A stretch of 27,981 bases of DNA from a virus. Below, in pieces: positions 1-7,815 of this stretch (position 1 is its first letter; each line of letters opens with the position of its first letter). The position numbers and the translations under genes are program-made. Where the stretch lies: IMG/VR virus record IMGVR_UViG_3300042484_002270, positions 1-27,981 of that record; one strand, 5' to 3'. A model generated the notes under the pieces. It searched no databases and was not told the DNA's origin. It saw nothing but the letters and a program-made list of their open reading frames with translations.

Positions 1-2
1 CA

Positions 3-368
3 AATGAAGATGGTACATTTATTACAACTTTACCAAAATCACAAACAACGGTTAAGTTAAAACCGATGACTTATGGTGAAATTTTAGAAAACCAAAGAAT
101 TGCGGATTCATACCCTGTAGGTAGAGTGGCTCCAAAAGTTACATTAAGACTTCAAAAAGAAATTGTTGAAGCAAACGGTTCAACCGATAAAGGCGAAATC
201 GCCAAATTTATAGAGCAGATGCCAATTGCTGATTCAAAATTCATAAGAAACTTTATGAGTGAGAATGAGCCAAGATTGGATATGACAAGAGTAGTAATGA
301 CCCCATCAGGAGATAGATTGACAGTTAATGTCGGTTTTGGGGTGGACTTTTTTCGTCCTTTCTTCTGA
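3..368 (+). CDS. Tail assembly chaperone, T4 gp26/gp51-like, zero-frame product (5' partial)
   Basis: The frame is open from the left edge, so the true start lies outside the window; the first visible ATG (66) is probably internal. The visible 121 residues contain MPIADSKFIRNF, then DMTRVVMTPSGDR, and end in GVDFFRPFF. This matches the layout I know from the T4 gp26/gp51 baseplate-hub chaperone family: an 'LPVADSRF'-like stretch, a 'DLTQ'-like stretch and a C-terminal 'FFWP'. The zinc-type Cys-x-x-Cys often found between the last two is replaced by TPSGDR. It lies immediately upstream of the tape measure gene, where tailed phages encode the chaperone that coats the tape measure during tail tube assembly. 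The stop at 366-368 is followed by an extension in the +1 frame (separate entry). The family call is from remembered motifs, not a search. Confidence 0.72.
   Translation, partial: NEDGTFITTLPKSQTTVKLKPMTYGEILENQRIADSYPVGRVAPKVTLRLQKEIVEANGSTDKGEIAKFIEQMPIADSKFIRNFMSENEPRLDMTRVVMTPSGDRLTVNVGFGVDFFRPFF
348..357 (+). promoter_or_regulatory. Candidate programmed frameshift site UUU-UUU-CGU
   Basis: The zero frame reads GAC-TTT-TTT-CGT-CCT (345-359), four codons before the stop. A tRNA-Phe on the second TTT (351-353) can re-pair perfectly with TTC (352-354) by moving +1, entering the extension frame. A -2 slip to 349-351 (TTT) reaches the same frame. The core UUU-CGU equals the +1 site of influenza A PA-X (UCC-UUU-CGU), where the slow CGU codon favours slipping. 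CGT looks much less used than AGA in these structural genes by eye. A slip at the stop (TTC-TGA) is possible but re-pairs poorly. Confidence 0.5.
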
Positions 369-507
369 TTATAGGAAAAGTCAGCTCGACGAGTATTACT
401 ATTTATCGACACTATTAAACATATCGTATCAGGATTTTCTAATTATGCCACTCTTCATGAGAAAGTATTTATTAGACAAATGGATTGAAGACAATAAAAA
501 GGACTGA
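352..507 (+). CDS. Putative +1-frame C-terminal extension of the tail assembly chaperone
   Basis: This frame (codons at 352, 355, ... to the TGA at 505-507) is open across the end of the zero-frame chaperone and encodes about 50 residues, including SYQDFLIMPLFMRKYLLDKW. It has no start codon near its beginning; its first ATG (445) is only 20 codons from the stop. An aromatic stretch followed by 'MP..mRkYll' resembles the second half of frameshifted tail chaperones (the T part of G/GT pairs), which contacts the tail tube protein. I infer it is made only as a fusion with the upstream frame. Alternatives are a sequencing indel or a remnant gene. The stop codon lies inside the 5' arm of the following hairpin. 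Confidence 0.65.
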   Translation, partial: FVLSSDYRKSQLDEYYYLSTLLNISYQDFLIMPLFMRKYLLDKWIEDNKKD

Positions 508-522
508 AAAATCAGTCCTTTT
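497..522 (+). terminator. Hairpin after the chaperone gene
   Basis: There is a perfect 11-bp stem, AAAAGGACTGA (497-507) with TCAGTCCTTTT (512-522), around an AAAA loop (508-511). It is A-rich on the 5' side and T-rich on the 3' side, so it could act in both directions. The T-run is short and lies in the stem, followed by GTATTTAT. The stop codon of the frameshifted extension is the last three bases of the 5' arm. Confidence 0.65.
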
Positions 523-523
523 G

Positions 524-531
524 TATTTATA
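524..531 (+). promoter_or_regulatory. Candidate late promoter element TATTTATA
   Basis: TATTTATA lies just after the hairpin and ends 22 bases before the tape measure ATG (554). The same octamer recurs before other structural genes (2428, 15672, 25289, 27715). The role is inferred from position and recurrence. Its reverse complement is the T4 late promoter octamer TATAAATA, so orientation is uncertain. Confidence 0.4.
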
Positions 532-553
532 TAATATCTAACAGAATAAAATT

Positions 554-2407
554 ATGGCAGACGAAACCCAAAAGACCCCAGGACAATATGCAGATGACAT
601 AAAAAATGCAGCAAGTTTTAATGCTGCTGACTTTATTGATGCGTATGAGAGAGTTGGTTCAGTTGCTCGTGAAGTTAATAATACCTTTGGTCAGAGTAGA
701 GAACGAATTAATGAAGTTAAAGTTGCTCTTGCCGACGCTCTTCCTGGTATTGTTAGATTAGGAGGAGATTTAGGTGCTGTTGGCGAAACTATTGGTCAAA
801 TTGCTGAAGCTTCAAGAAGAAACGTTGTCGCCAATACTGAAGATGTTGAAAAGTTATATGCAACTACTAAAGTAATTGGGGGAAGTGTTAAAGAAATTGC
901 GGATTCGTTTTTAAATGTTGGTGTTGGAATTGAACAAGTTGGTAAACAATTAGAGGATTCAGTTAACTATGTTCGTAGTATAGGTGGAAACACCAAACAA
1001 GTGATGGGAGATGTTAGAAATAACATGGAACAAATGAATCGTTACCAATTTGAGGGAGGAGTTCAAGGTCTAACCAAAATGGCAGCTCAAGCTTCAATGT
1101 TGAGGTTTGATATGGGGGAAACATTTAGACTTGCGGATAAAGTATTAAATCCTGAAGGAGCTATTGAAGTGGCAGCGGCTTTCCAAAGATTAGGTGTTAG
1201 TGCTGGTGCCCTTGCTGACCCATTCCAATTAATGAACCAATCGATTAATGACCCATCAGGACTTCAAAATAGTTTGGCAGATGTTGCAAAACAATTTACC
1301 TATTTTGACGAAAAAACAAAAACTTTCAAGATTAACCCACAAGGTGTATTAACCCTTAGAGAGATGGAACAACAAACGGGGGTTAGTGCTAAGGAGATGA
1401 GTAAAATGGGGCTTGCAGCCGCAGAATTGGACCAAAGATTGTCGGCAATCAATAATGCAGGACTTACAATTGCTAGTGATGAAGACAAACAATATTTGGC
1501 AAATATTGCAACAATGCAAGATGGTAAGTACAAAGTAACGTTGGAGGATGGAACTAAAAAAGAATTAGCGGACTTAACACAGCCAGAATTTGATAAACTT
1601 ATTGAAGAACAAAAGAACGGACCTAAAACAATGGAAGAGATTGCAAAATCTCAAATGACCATTAGTGCGGATATTGCAGGTAATGTTTCCGCAATTAAAG
1701 CCGCAGTTCTAGGTGGTGCTGTTACACAAAAAGATGTCTTATCTAGTTCAGAAGCCATTAGAAAACTATCTTCTAGTTTAACTGGCGCATTATCTAAAAA
1801 CTTTAGTTCACCACAAAAAGTTAGAGATACAATGACCGACTCTTTTGACGACGTAAAATCGTTATTTAAAGATATTGCAAATAAAGATGTTTCAACAACA
1901 GATGCGTTATCAAATTATCTAACTAAAGCCGGAGTTCAATTACAGGATTTAAGTAAGGATGCTCAAGCAAATATTATAAAAACATTACAAGAAACACGTT
2001 CACAGTTAGGCGATAAAAATGCAATTGATAGAAACGCCAGAAGTTTTATTGACCAAATGTTAGGTGAAACTAAAACTCAAACAACTAAAAATACTGGTGA
2101 TGGAAATAGACCAATTTCAAGTTTAATTGAAGGTACAAACGCATCATCTAAAGTTAAAGACGTTGTTAGTAATAACGGAGGACCATTTGGTGGAGCAAAG
2201 AAATCACAAGTAGATTTTGGAGGAGGGATTAAAATTGATGTCAATTTCAATGGAGGAGCGGAAAATTTAACAAATGCTCAAAAAGAAGAGATTACCAAAA
2301 TGCTTATTGAAAAAATGAATAGTACGGATATGAAACAATATATGATTGAGGTTAATACACCAAATAACCCAACAAAGGCACCTACTGGAAAAACAGTAAC
2401 GAGATAA
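554..2407 (+). CDS. Tail tape measure protein (T4 gp29-like)
   Basis: This 617-residue protein sets the length of the tail tube and is packed inside it. It is close in size to T4 gp29 (590 residues), suggesting a tail of roughly T4 length, about 90-100 nm (inference). The N-terminal 150 residues are helical and rich in charged and Ala/Val residues. Around residues 195-245 comes a stretch with LNPEGAIEVAAAFQRLG and FQLMNQSINDP, which I recognise from tape measure proteins of T4-like phages of Bacteroidota. The C-terminal 120 residues are Asn/Gly/Lys-rich and likely flexible. No membrane segment stands out. Its place straight after the chaperone supports the role. The start ATG has A/U-rich sequence (AATAAAATT) and no Shine-Dalgarno motif. 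Confidence 0.82.
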   Translation: MADETQKTPGQYADDIKNAASFNAADFIDAYERVGSVAREVNNTFGQSRERINEVKVALADALPGIVRLGGDLGAVGETIGQIAEASRRNVVANTEDVEKLYATTKVIGGSVKEIADSFLNVGVGIEQVGKQLEDSVNYVRSIGGNTKQVMGDVRNNMEQMNRYQFEGGVQGLTKMAAQASMLRFDMGETFRLADKVLNPEGAIEVAAAFQRLGVSAGALADPFQLMNQSINDPSGLQNSLADVAKQFTYFDEKTKTFKINPQGVLTLREMEQQTGVSAKEMSKMGLAAAELDQRLSAINNAGLTIASDEDKQYLANIATMQDGKYKVTLEDGTKKELADLTQPEFDKLIEEQKNGPKTMEEIAKSQMTISADIAGNVSAIKAAVLGGAVTQKDVLSSSEAIRKLSSSLTGALSKNFSSPQKVRDTMTDSFDDVKSLFKDIANKDVSTTDALSNYLTKAGVQLQDLSKDAQANIIKTLQETRSQLGDKNAIDRNARSFIDQMLGETKTQTTKNTGDGNRPISSLIEGTNASSKVKDVVSNNGGPFGGAKKSQVDFGGGIKIDVNFNGGAENLTNAQKEEITKMLIEKMNSTDMKQYMIEVNTPNNPTKAPTGKTVTR

Positions 2408-2427
2408 ACAAAAAATAGTCCTTAACC

Positions 2428-2435
2428 TATTTATT
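2428..2435 (+). promoter_or_regulatory. Candidate late promoter element TATTTATT
   Basis: TATTTATT lies in the 42-base gap between the tape measure gene and the next gene, ending 14 bases before the ATG at 2450. It differs by one base from the recurrent TATTTATA. There is no hairpin in this gap, so read-through from upstream is also expected. Confidence 0.35.
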
Positions 2436-2449
2436 AATTAAAGATATTA

Positions 2450-5400
2450 ATGGGAAGTCCTTTAGATTTTATAAATTCGGATGGTTTTAGAAAGAAACTT
2501 ATAACTAGGAACTTAACTCCTTATGCTAAGTCCCCTAACAGACCTACGCAACCTATTAATACTGAATACATTCAGTCAGACACATCAGTTCAAGATAGTC
2601 CTGACCAATTAATTGATGAGCCATCTTTCGCAAACAAATTATTTCCTCTTAATCAATGGGGTAATGAAGGAGGATACAAACAAGTTCCTGACCCAGGAGG
2701 GTTAATGAATACCAAATCAAATGACGGTGAATACGGATTTCAAGACGCCAATATCGTTGCTCAATCAGTACCTGAATCACAAAAGTGGAAACCACTTAAC
2801 GTATTTTCTAATGGTGGTCAAATACAATTAGATAGTGCTGAATTTTTTAATTCTTTAGACAAACCACAAACTACAAACAATTATAACAACCAACCATACC
2901 CAACAACATTTGTACCGTCAAACTATAGTCCGTTATCAATATTACTTTCCCAAGACCCTGGCGGAAGTAATGGTTTATTAAGTCAGGATTCGTTTATTGC
3001 CAAATTAGGCGCTCAAACACTTAGACATGAGTTTGAACAAAGAATTGCCACTCAAATTAGACAAGATACTATTGGAAGAGCTAACATTTTAAATGTTAAT
3101 AGTGGTACTGATTTGGTTAATATCATTACAGGTAATGTTCCGTTAATTGAACCAAACTATACAATTACCATTACCGCAAACCCAATACTTGCGGCCGCCA
3201 ATTTTGCATTAAGATTAGGAGGAAGTATATTACCAACTTCAACAATACCTGGTTCTTATTTTGACCCAAATACTAATCCAGGACCACAGACGACAATACA
3301 ACAAATGTCCAATGCGTTTAGACGTAGTGGGGTTGGTAAATTTTTTAATAGACTTATGGGTGGTGGAGACACTGGTTCTCAAATCATGTTTAATAACATG
3401 GGAGCAGGACAAAGGTCAAGACTATTCAAAAACATTGATTACAACAGATACAAACCAAATTTCCCAAGAACGTTTATTGATAGAGCTGCTGGAGTACTTA
3501 CAGGTACTCAATCGGATAATAGTAATTTCTATGTAGGTAGTATAAGTTCTAATCCTTCACAAGTTTTTTCACCAGCTGGTGAGGTACCTGTTAACGCTTA
3601 TGGTATTGAACAACAATCTCCTGTTTATGGACCATCTGAGTTAGCTCAACTATATGAAGGACCAAGTAAAGAAATTAAGTTAGGAGCTAATGGACCTACA
3701 TATTCAAATGGTGGAGGTATTGAAGGTGGATTTACGTGGGTATCACCTAAGTATAAGGGTAATGCTGGTAAGACAGTTGGTATCGGAGGATTGATTGTTA
3801 ATGAGGACCAAGACTTTAAACCATCATCATACAATTCAACTGAGTCAACTGAAAGAACATTTAAACAAGGTTCAATCTTAGACCAAACACAAAGAATAAT
3901 TGATAGCCAACCTCAAGGAGGTAAAAGATTACAACACGTAGGTAATGCGATTGACCAAGTGAGTAAAGTGTTTAACGACGGGTATAAAGAAATGACTAAG
4001 GGTTCAAGAGTATATAAATACACTGGAGCTATTGGTCAGGAAGTTGGAACCGAATACTGTAGGGTATTTGCCAAAGACATACCTTACCTACAATATAATG
4101 ACCTTCAAAAAGTTGATGGTATTACGGTTAGTGGTAGAAGATTCTCTGATTCAGTACTAGATAATACATACAACCTTAACATTGCTCCAAATAAGATGGA
4201 GGGAGGACATAGTTCTACTAACATAATAGGCGGAGCGGGTAATACGGGTTACGCCAAAAAATATATGTTCTCATTGGAGAATTTGGCTTGGAGAACAGGT
4301 GCGCCAGGTAACTCTGTATCGGATTTAGCGGTCTGTGAGAGAGGACCAAATGGTGGACGAGTAATGTGGTTCCCTCCGTACGGATTGACCTTTAGTGAGT
4401 CTGTATCGGCTAACTGGAACAGTTCAGACTTCTTAGGAAGACCTGAACCTATTTACACTTATAAAAATACACAAAGAAGTGGAACTTTAACATGGAAAAT
4501 TGTTGTTGACCATCCGTCTGTATTGAATGTTATTGTTAATAAAGTATTAAACAATGAAACTAATAAAGTTAGGATTGATGGTATTTTAGATTCATTCTTT
4601 GCTGGTTGTAGAAAGTATGACCTATATGAACTTGCTAAAAAATATTATACAATTCCTCCTGGCGAATTATCTTACTTACAAGATGTTATAACTTCTAAAG
4701 AGGCGACAAAAGAAGAACTTCAATTTATTAAAGAAACTATTCAAACAGGTAAAGATGCTCCAAATAAAGGTGGCACAGTTGTTGCTCAATCTAATTCGTT
4801 AGGTAAAGATTATTTTGGAAAGTATATAAATATTGGTGCGTACTTTGGAAATGATTACCCAAAACCAAACACTGCACCAAACTACACAACAGAGTATGTT
4901 AGATATACCAGTCCAAGTAACGTTAATTTATATACTCAAAAAAATAACGGTGCGGCATTAGGTAACTTCTTTAATAAAGCTGTTACACCAAACTATCATG
5001 TCTTAACAGGAATGACGTTAGATTTAAAAAATCAACTTACACAATACCCTGATGGTAGTGTAACGATTGTTATTGACTCAAGTTGTTCTGCTCCTGCAAC
5101 TCAAACTTATAATATTGAGTTATCTAAAAGAAGAATCGCATCACTTGTTAAGTTTTTTGAAGAAGACCCCAATACAGCTCCATTTATTAACAAAAGATTA
5201 CTAATTAAACAAGGAAAACCGTTTGGTGAAAATCAAGCTGCCGCTCAACCACTTATGGCAAGTGCGGATACAGGACCATATACTGCTGATAATGTTAAAA
5301 CTGCGGGACAAACCTATAATTGTGGAGATAAGGATGTTAATACACCAGGAGGAGATACTCAATCAGGGTCAAAAGATATTTATACTGTACCTTCAATGGC

Positions 5401-7492
5401 TTGTAGAAGAGCTTATATCTCACAAATCGAATCTACATTATCTGCCCCAATATTACCACCGCCACCAAACTATACTGAGGTATTAGTTGGAAATGTGGTA
5501 ACAACTACAGTTAGAACTGAAGAAGTTGTTGAACAACGAATTAGAAGAGACAATATTACCAAGAGAGTGTTAAGAAATTTGTTATCTGAGTGTGATTACT
5601 TTGAAACAATTAAAACAGAAACACCAATGGTCTATGACAATTTAAAAGATAAATTGAAATTTTTCCAACCAGCGTTTCACTCAACAACACCTGAAGGATT
5701 GAATACAAGACTTACTTTCTTACAACAATGTATGAGACCTGGTAATACAATACCAACAATTAAAAAGAGTACCCCAAGTGGAAAACCTGTGTTAGAATAT
5801 AACAATGCTGTTAATACCGCATTTGGAGCGCCACCAGTCTTAGTATTAAGAATTGGAGATTTTTATAACACTAAAATTATTCCAACATCATTAGGATTAA
5901 CTTATGAGGAATTAGACCTTAATCCTGAAGGTATTGGTGTACAACCAATGATTGCCAATGTAACCATGGGATTCAATTTTGTTGGAGGTAGTGGATTAAA
6001 AGAATCAGTGGATAGATTACAAAATGCATTAACCTTTAATTACTACGCAAATACTGAAATTTATGACGATAGGTCTACTGTTACTGCTAATGAAGATTTC
6101 TTAAAAGTATTAGATGAAGAATTTTGGAAACAAGATACGGTATCAGCACCGGCAGTAAATCAAGCAGTACCTAATGCGGGTCAAAACAATAATGGAACTG
6201 TGGGTACAATTCTTACTAATGTTATAACGGCAAGTGGAGAAACTGGTACATTAAGTTATTCTGATTTTATGTCACAAACAGTTACCGATACTCAGAATTA
6301 CTTTACAACAGTGGTTAACAAAACAAAAGAAACTGTTAATCAATATAACAACGCGGTAAGACAACAATGGATGTTGCAACGTTCCTACACTCAAGGAAAT
6401 CTTAGTGTGAGTGCATCAACAGTATCGTTATTTGGTAAACCAGCTAATGTTGAAAAAAGATTTGATGAAATTTTTGGTACGTTTGAAAAAAATATTAAAA
6501 ATGGTAACGAGCCATTTTTACAATTCATCGCAGCAAAGGTTAGAGATTTCTCACCAAGGTTAACAGGAACCGTTCAAGAGAACTATTTTAATTTTGTTAA
6601 AAATAAAAGAAGTTCTTTCCAAAACGCAGTATCAAAAATAATACAGGACCTTACAACCGAAGAACAAAAGTACATTCAACGTTTAGGGAGAGTTAATCTT
6701 ATAACATTCCCTGGTACGCCTAACACAGGTACAGATGGATTACAAGGTAAAACAGGTAATGCTAAAGTATATGTAACACTTGGAACTTCTTCAGCTTCAA
6801 CAAGTTCTACGGCAACAAATACATTACAAGAATTAGTACAAGACGTTCAAAAGATACAAAAAAATATTGCAGAGTTTAATGAGGCAATATGGTCAAATAC
6901 AAAATTTACTTATAATGCAACTGAATATGAAGGTAAATTAGTTTTCCAAACAAATGATGGAGTGTCTAAAGAGGTTACGGTTGAACAAGTTTTTTTACCT
7001 TTTAGTACAAATCCATCATTTAGTAATAATGTTGAAAATTATCCATTTAGAAGAGAATATATGATTATGTCTGAAGATGTTCTTGATGAAAAAAAGTATG
7101 AAACATTTAAAAAAGCTTTAATTGGTAATATCATTGGTAATGCATCTATCATTGGAAAAGGAGCTGATAATATTGAGGCGGTATTTGATGCCTATTGGCA
7201 ACAAACTGCTAAGCCTGTATTTTTGAGTGAAAACAACATTACTAAGGCGTTTATTGAAAATATGGAAAAAACAAAGTTAAAAAACTTCTTGGTATATACA
7301 CCGTTTGATAAAAAAGACAGAGTCTTTACGTACACTATTGAAAACGCGGCTGTTGCTCAAGTTAAAACATCACAACAAAATATGATTAAAGGATTGGGTG
7401 CAACAACAAATCAAAACACAAATAACAACACTTGGAATGATACTAATGGAAATTCAACAGGTGCATACATATCTAAAGCAAAATTAAACTAA
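2450..7492 (+). CDS. Large baseplate / tail-tube junction protein with gp48/gp54-like and OmpA-like segments
   Basis: This 1680-residue protein sits where T4 has gp48 and gp54, which cap the baseplate and start the tail tube. Residues about 1-560 are Asn/Gln/Gly/Pro-rich and likely extended. Residues about 638-690 contain MWFPPYGLTFSES and FLGRPEPIYTYKNTQRSGTL, the hallmark of the gp48/gp54 beta domain (GRPEPI..Y.nT.R). Residues about 867-927 contain NIELSKRRIASLVKFF and look like an OmpA-type domain. Residues about 1060-1100 contain FHSTTPEGLNTRLTF. Residues about 1128-1182 are a second beta domain with LRIGDFYNTKIIPTSLGLTY. I infer that gp48 and gp54 functions are merged here, since no separate genes for them are seen. 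The C-terminal 450 residues are unassigned. Its stop overlaps the next start (TAATG), so translation may be coupled. Confidence 0.7.
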   Translation: MGSPLDFINSDGFRKKLITRNLTPYAKSPNRPTQPINTEYIQSDTSVQDSPDQLIDEPSFANKLFPLNQWGNEGGYKQVPDPGGLMNTKSNDGEYGFQDANIVAQSVPESQKWKPLNVFSNGGQIQLDSAEFFNSLDKPQTTNNYNNQPYPTTFVPSNYSPLSILLSQDPGGSNGLLSQDSFIAKLGAQTLRHEFEQRIATQIRQDTIGRANILNVNSGTDLVNIITGNVPLIEPNYTITITANPILAAANFALRLGGSILPTSTIPGSYFDPNTNPGPQTTIQQMSNAFRRSGVGKFFNRLMGGGDTGSQIMFNNMGAGQRSRLFKNIDYNRYKPNFPRTFIDRAAGVLTGTQSDNSNFYVGSISSNPSQVFSPAGEVPVNAYGIEQQSPVYGPSELAQLYEGPSKEIKLGANGPTYSNGGGIEGGFTWVSPKYKGNAGKTVGIGGLIVNEDQDFKPSSYNSTESTERTFKQGSILDQTQRIIDSQPQGGKRLQHVGNAIDQVSKVFNDGYKEMTKGSRVYKYTGAIGQEVGTEYCRVFAKDIPYLQYNDLQKVDGITVSGRRFSDSVLDNTYNLNIAPNKMEGGHSSTNIIGGAGNTGYAKKYMFSLENLAWRTGAPGNSVSDLAVCERGPNGGRVMWFPPYGLTFSESVSANWNSSDFLGRPEPIYTYKNTQRSGTLTWKIVVDHPSVLNVIVNKVLNNETNKVRIDGILDSFFAGCRKYDLYELAKKYYTIPPGELSYLQDVITSKEATKEELQFIKETIQTGKDAPNKGGTVVAQSNSLGKDYFGKYINIGAYFGNDYPKPNTAPNYTTEYVRYTSPSNVNLYTQKNNGAALGNFFNKAVTPNYHVLTGMTLDLKNQLTQYPDGSVTIVIDSSCSAPATQTYNIELSKRRIASLVKFFEEDPNTAPFINKRLLIKQGKPFGENQAAAQPLMASADTGPYTADNVKTAGQTYNCGDKDVNTPGGDTQSGSKDIYTVPSMACRRAYISQIESTLSAPILPPPPNYTEVLVGNVVTTTVRTEEVVEQRIRRDNITKRVLRNLLSECDYFETIKTETPMVYDNLKDKLKFFQPAFHSTTPEGLNTRLTFLQQCMRPGNTIPTIKKSTPSGKPVLEYNNAVNTAFGAPPVLVLRIGDFYNTKIIPTSLGLTYEELDLNPEGIGVQPMIANVTMGFNFVGGSGLKESVDRLQNALTFNYYANTEIYDDRSTVTANEDFLKVLDEEFWKQDTVSAPAVNQAVPNAGQNNNGTVGTILTNVITASGETGTLSYSDFMSQTVTDTQNYFTTVVNKTKETVNQYNNAVRQQWMLQRSYTQGNLSVSASTVSLFGKPANVEKRFDEIFGTFEKNIKNGNEPFLQFIAAKVRDFSPRLTGTVQENYFNFVKNKRSSFQNAVSKIIQDLTTEEQKYIQRLGRVNLITFPGTPNTGTDGLQGKTGNAKVYVTLGTSSASTSSTATNTLQELVQDVQKIQKNIAEFNEAIWSNTKFTYNATEYEGKLVFQTNDGVSKEVTVEQVFLPFSTNPSFSNNVENYPFRREYMIMSEDVLDEKKYETFKKALIGNIIGNASIIGKGADNIEAVFDAYWQQTAKPVFLSENNITKAFIENMEKTKLKNFLVYTPFDKKDRVFTYTIENAAVAQVKTSQQNMIKGLGATTNQNTNNNTWNDTNGNSTGAYISKAKLN

Positions 7493-7815
7493 TGGCATTT
7501 CAATATTGGAATAGATATAGTGATTTTTTAATTAATGGAGAGCAAACAGTTGTCCCGTATGTTTATATGCCTCAAAAGGCAACCGATGTATCTTACATAT
7601 ATAAAGTTGCTCAAAGTAGATTAGATAAGGTATCACAAGAATATTATAGCTCACCTGTATTTGGGTGGTTAATACTTCAAGCAAATCCACAATTTGGAGG
7701 ACTTGAAAACAATATATATGATGGAGCGGTGTTGACTATTCCTTTCCCATTACTACCATCTTTACAGGACTATAAAGCGGCGTTAGAAAATCATTTTTAT
7801 TATTATGGCAGGTAA
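7492..7815 (+). CDS. Baseplate wedge protein gp53-like, LysM-like
   Basis: This is a 107-residue protein. The core, from about residue 35, reads YKVAQSRLDKVSQEYYSSP, then FGWLILQANPQF, and ends in GAVLTIPFP. That is the LysM pattern (threshold of residues, 'L..Is...yg.p..w..I..aN', then 'G..L.IP'). T4 gp53 (196 residues) joins baseplate wedges and carries such a module, and its neighbours here are hub and baseplate genes. It is about half the T4 length, so only the core is kept. In phage baseplates this module usually serves assembly rather than murein binding. The ATG overlaps the previous stop by one base, and the gene overlaps the next by 11 bases, so all three are probably translated together. 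Confidence 0.68.
   Translation: MAFQYWNRYSDFLINGEQTVVPYVYMPQKATDVSYIYKVAQSRLDKVSQEYYSSPVFGWLILQANPQFGGLENNIYDGAVLTIPFPLLPSLQDYKAALENHFYYYGR

Noticed and set aside
445-507. Short independent gene starting at ATG 445
   Set aside because: Only 20 codons, and the frame is open well upstream without a start codon; a frameshift extension explains it better.
4013-4832. Two TATAAATA octamers on the + strand (4013-4020 and 4825-4832), identical to the T4 late promoter core
   Set aside because: Both lie deep inside the 1680-residue baseplate gene with no gene start nearby; chance occurrence is expected in A/T-rich DNA.
5377-5384. TATTTATA inside the baseplate gene
   Set aside because: No gene start follows; used only as an estimate of background for the late-promoter motif.
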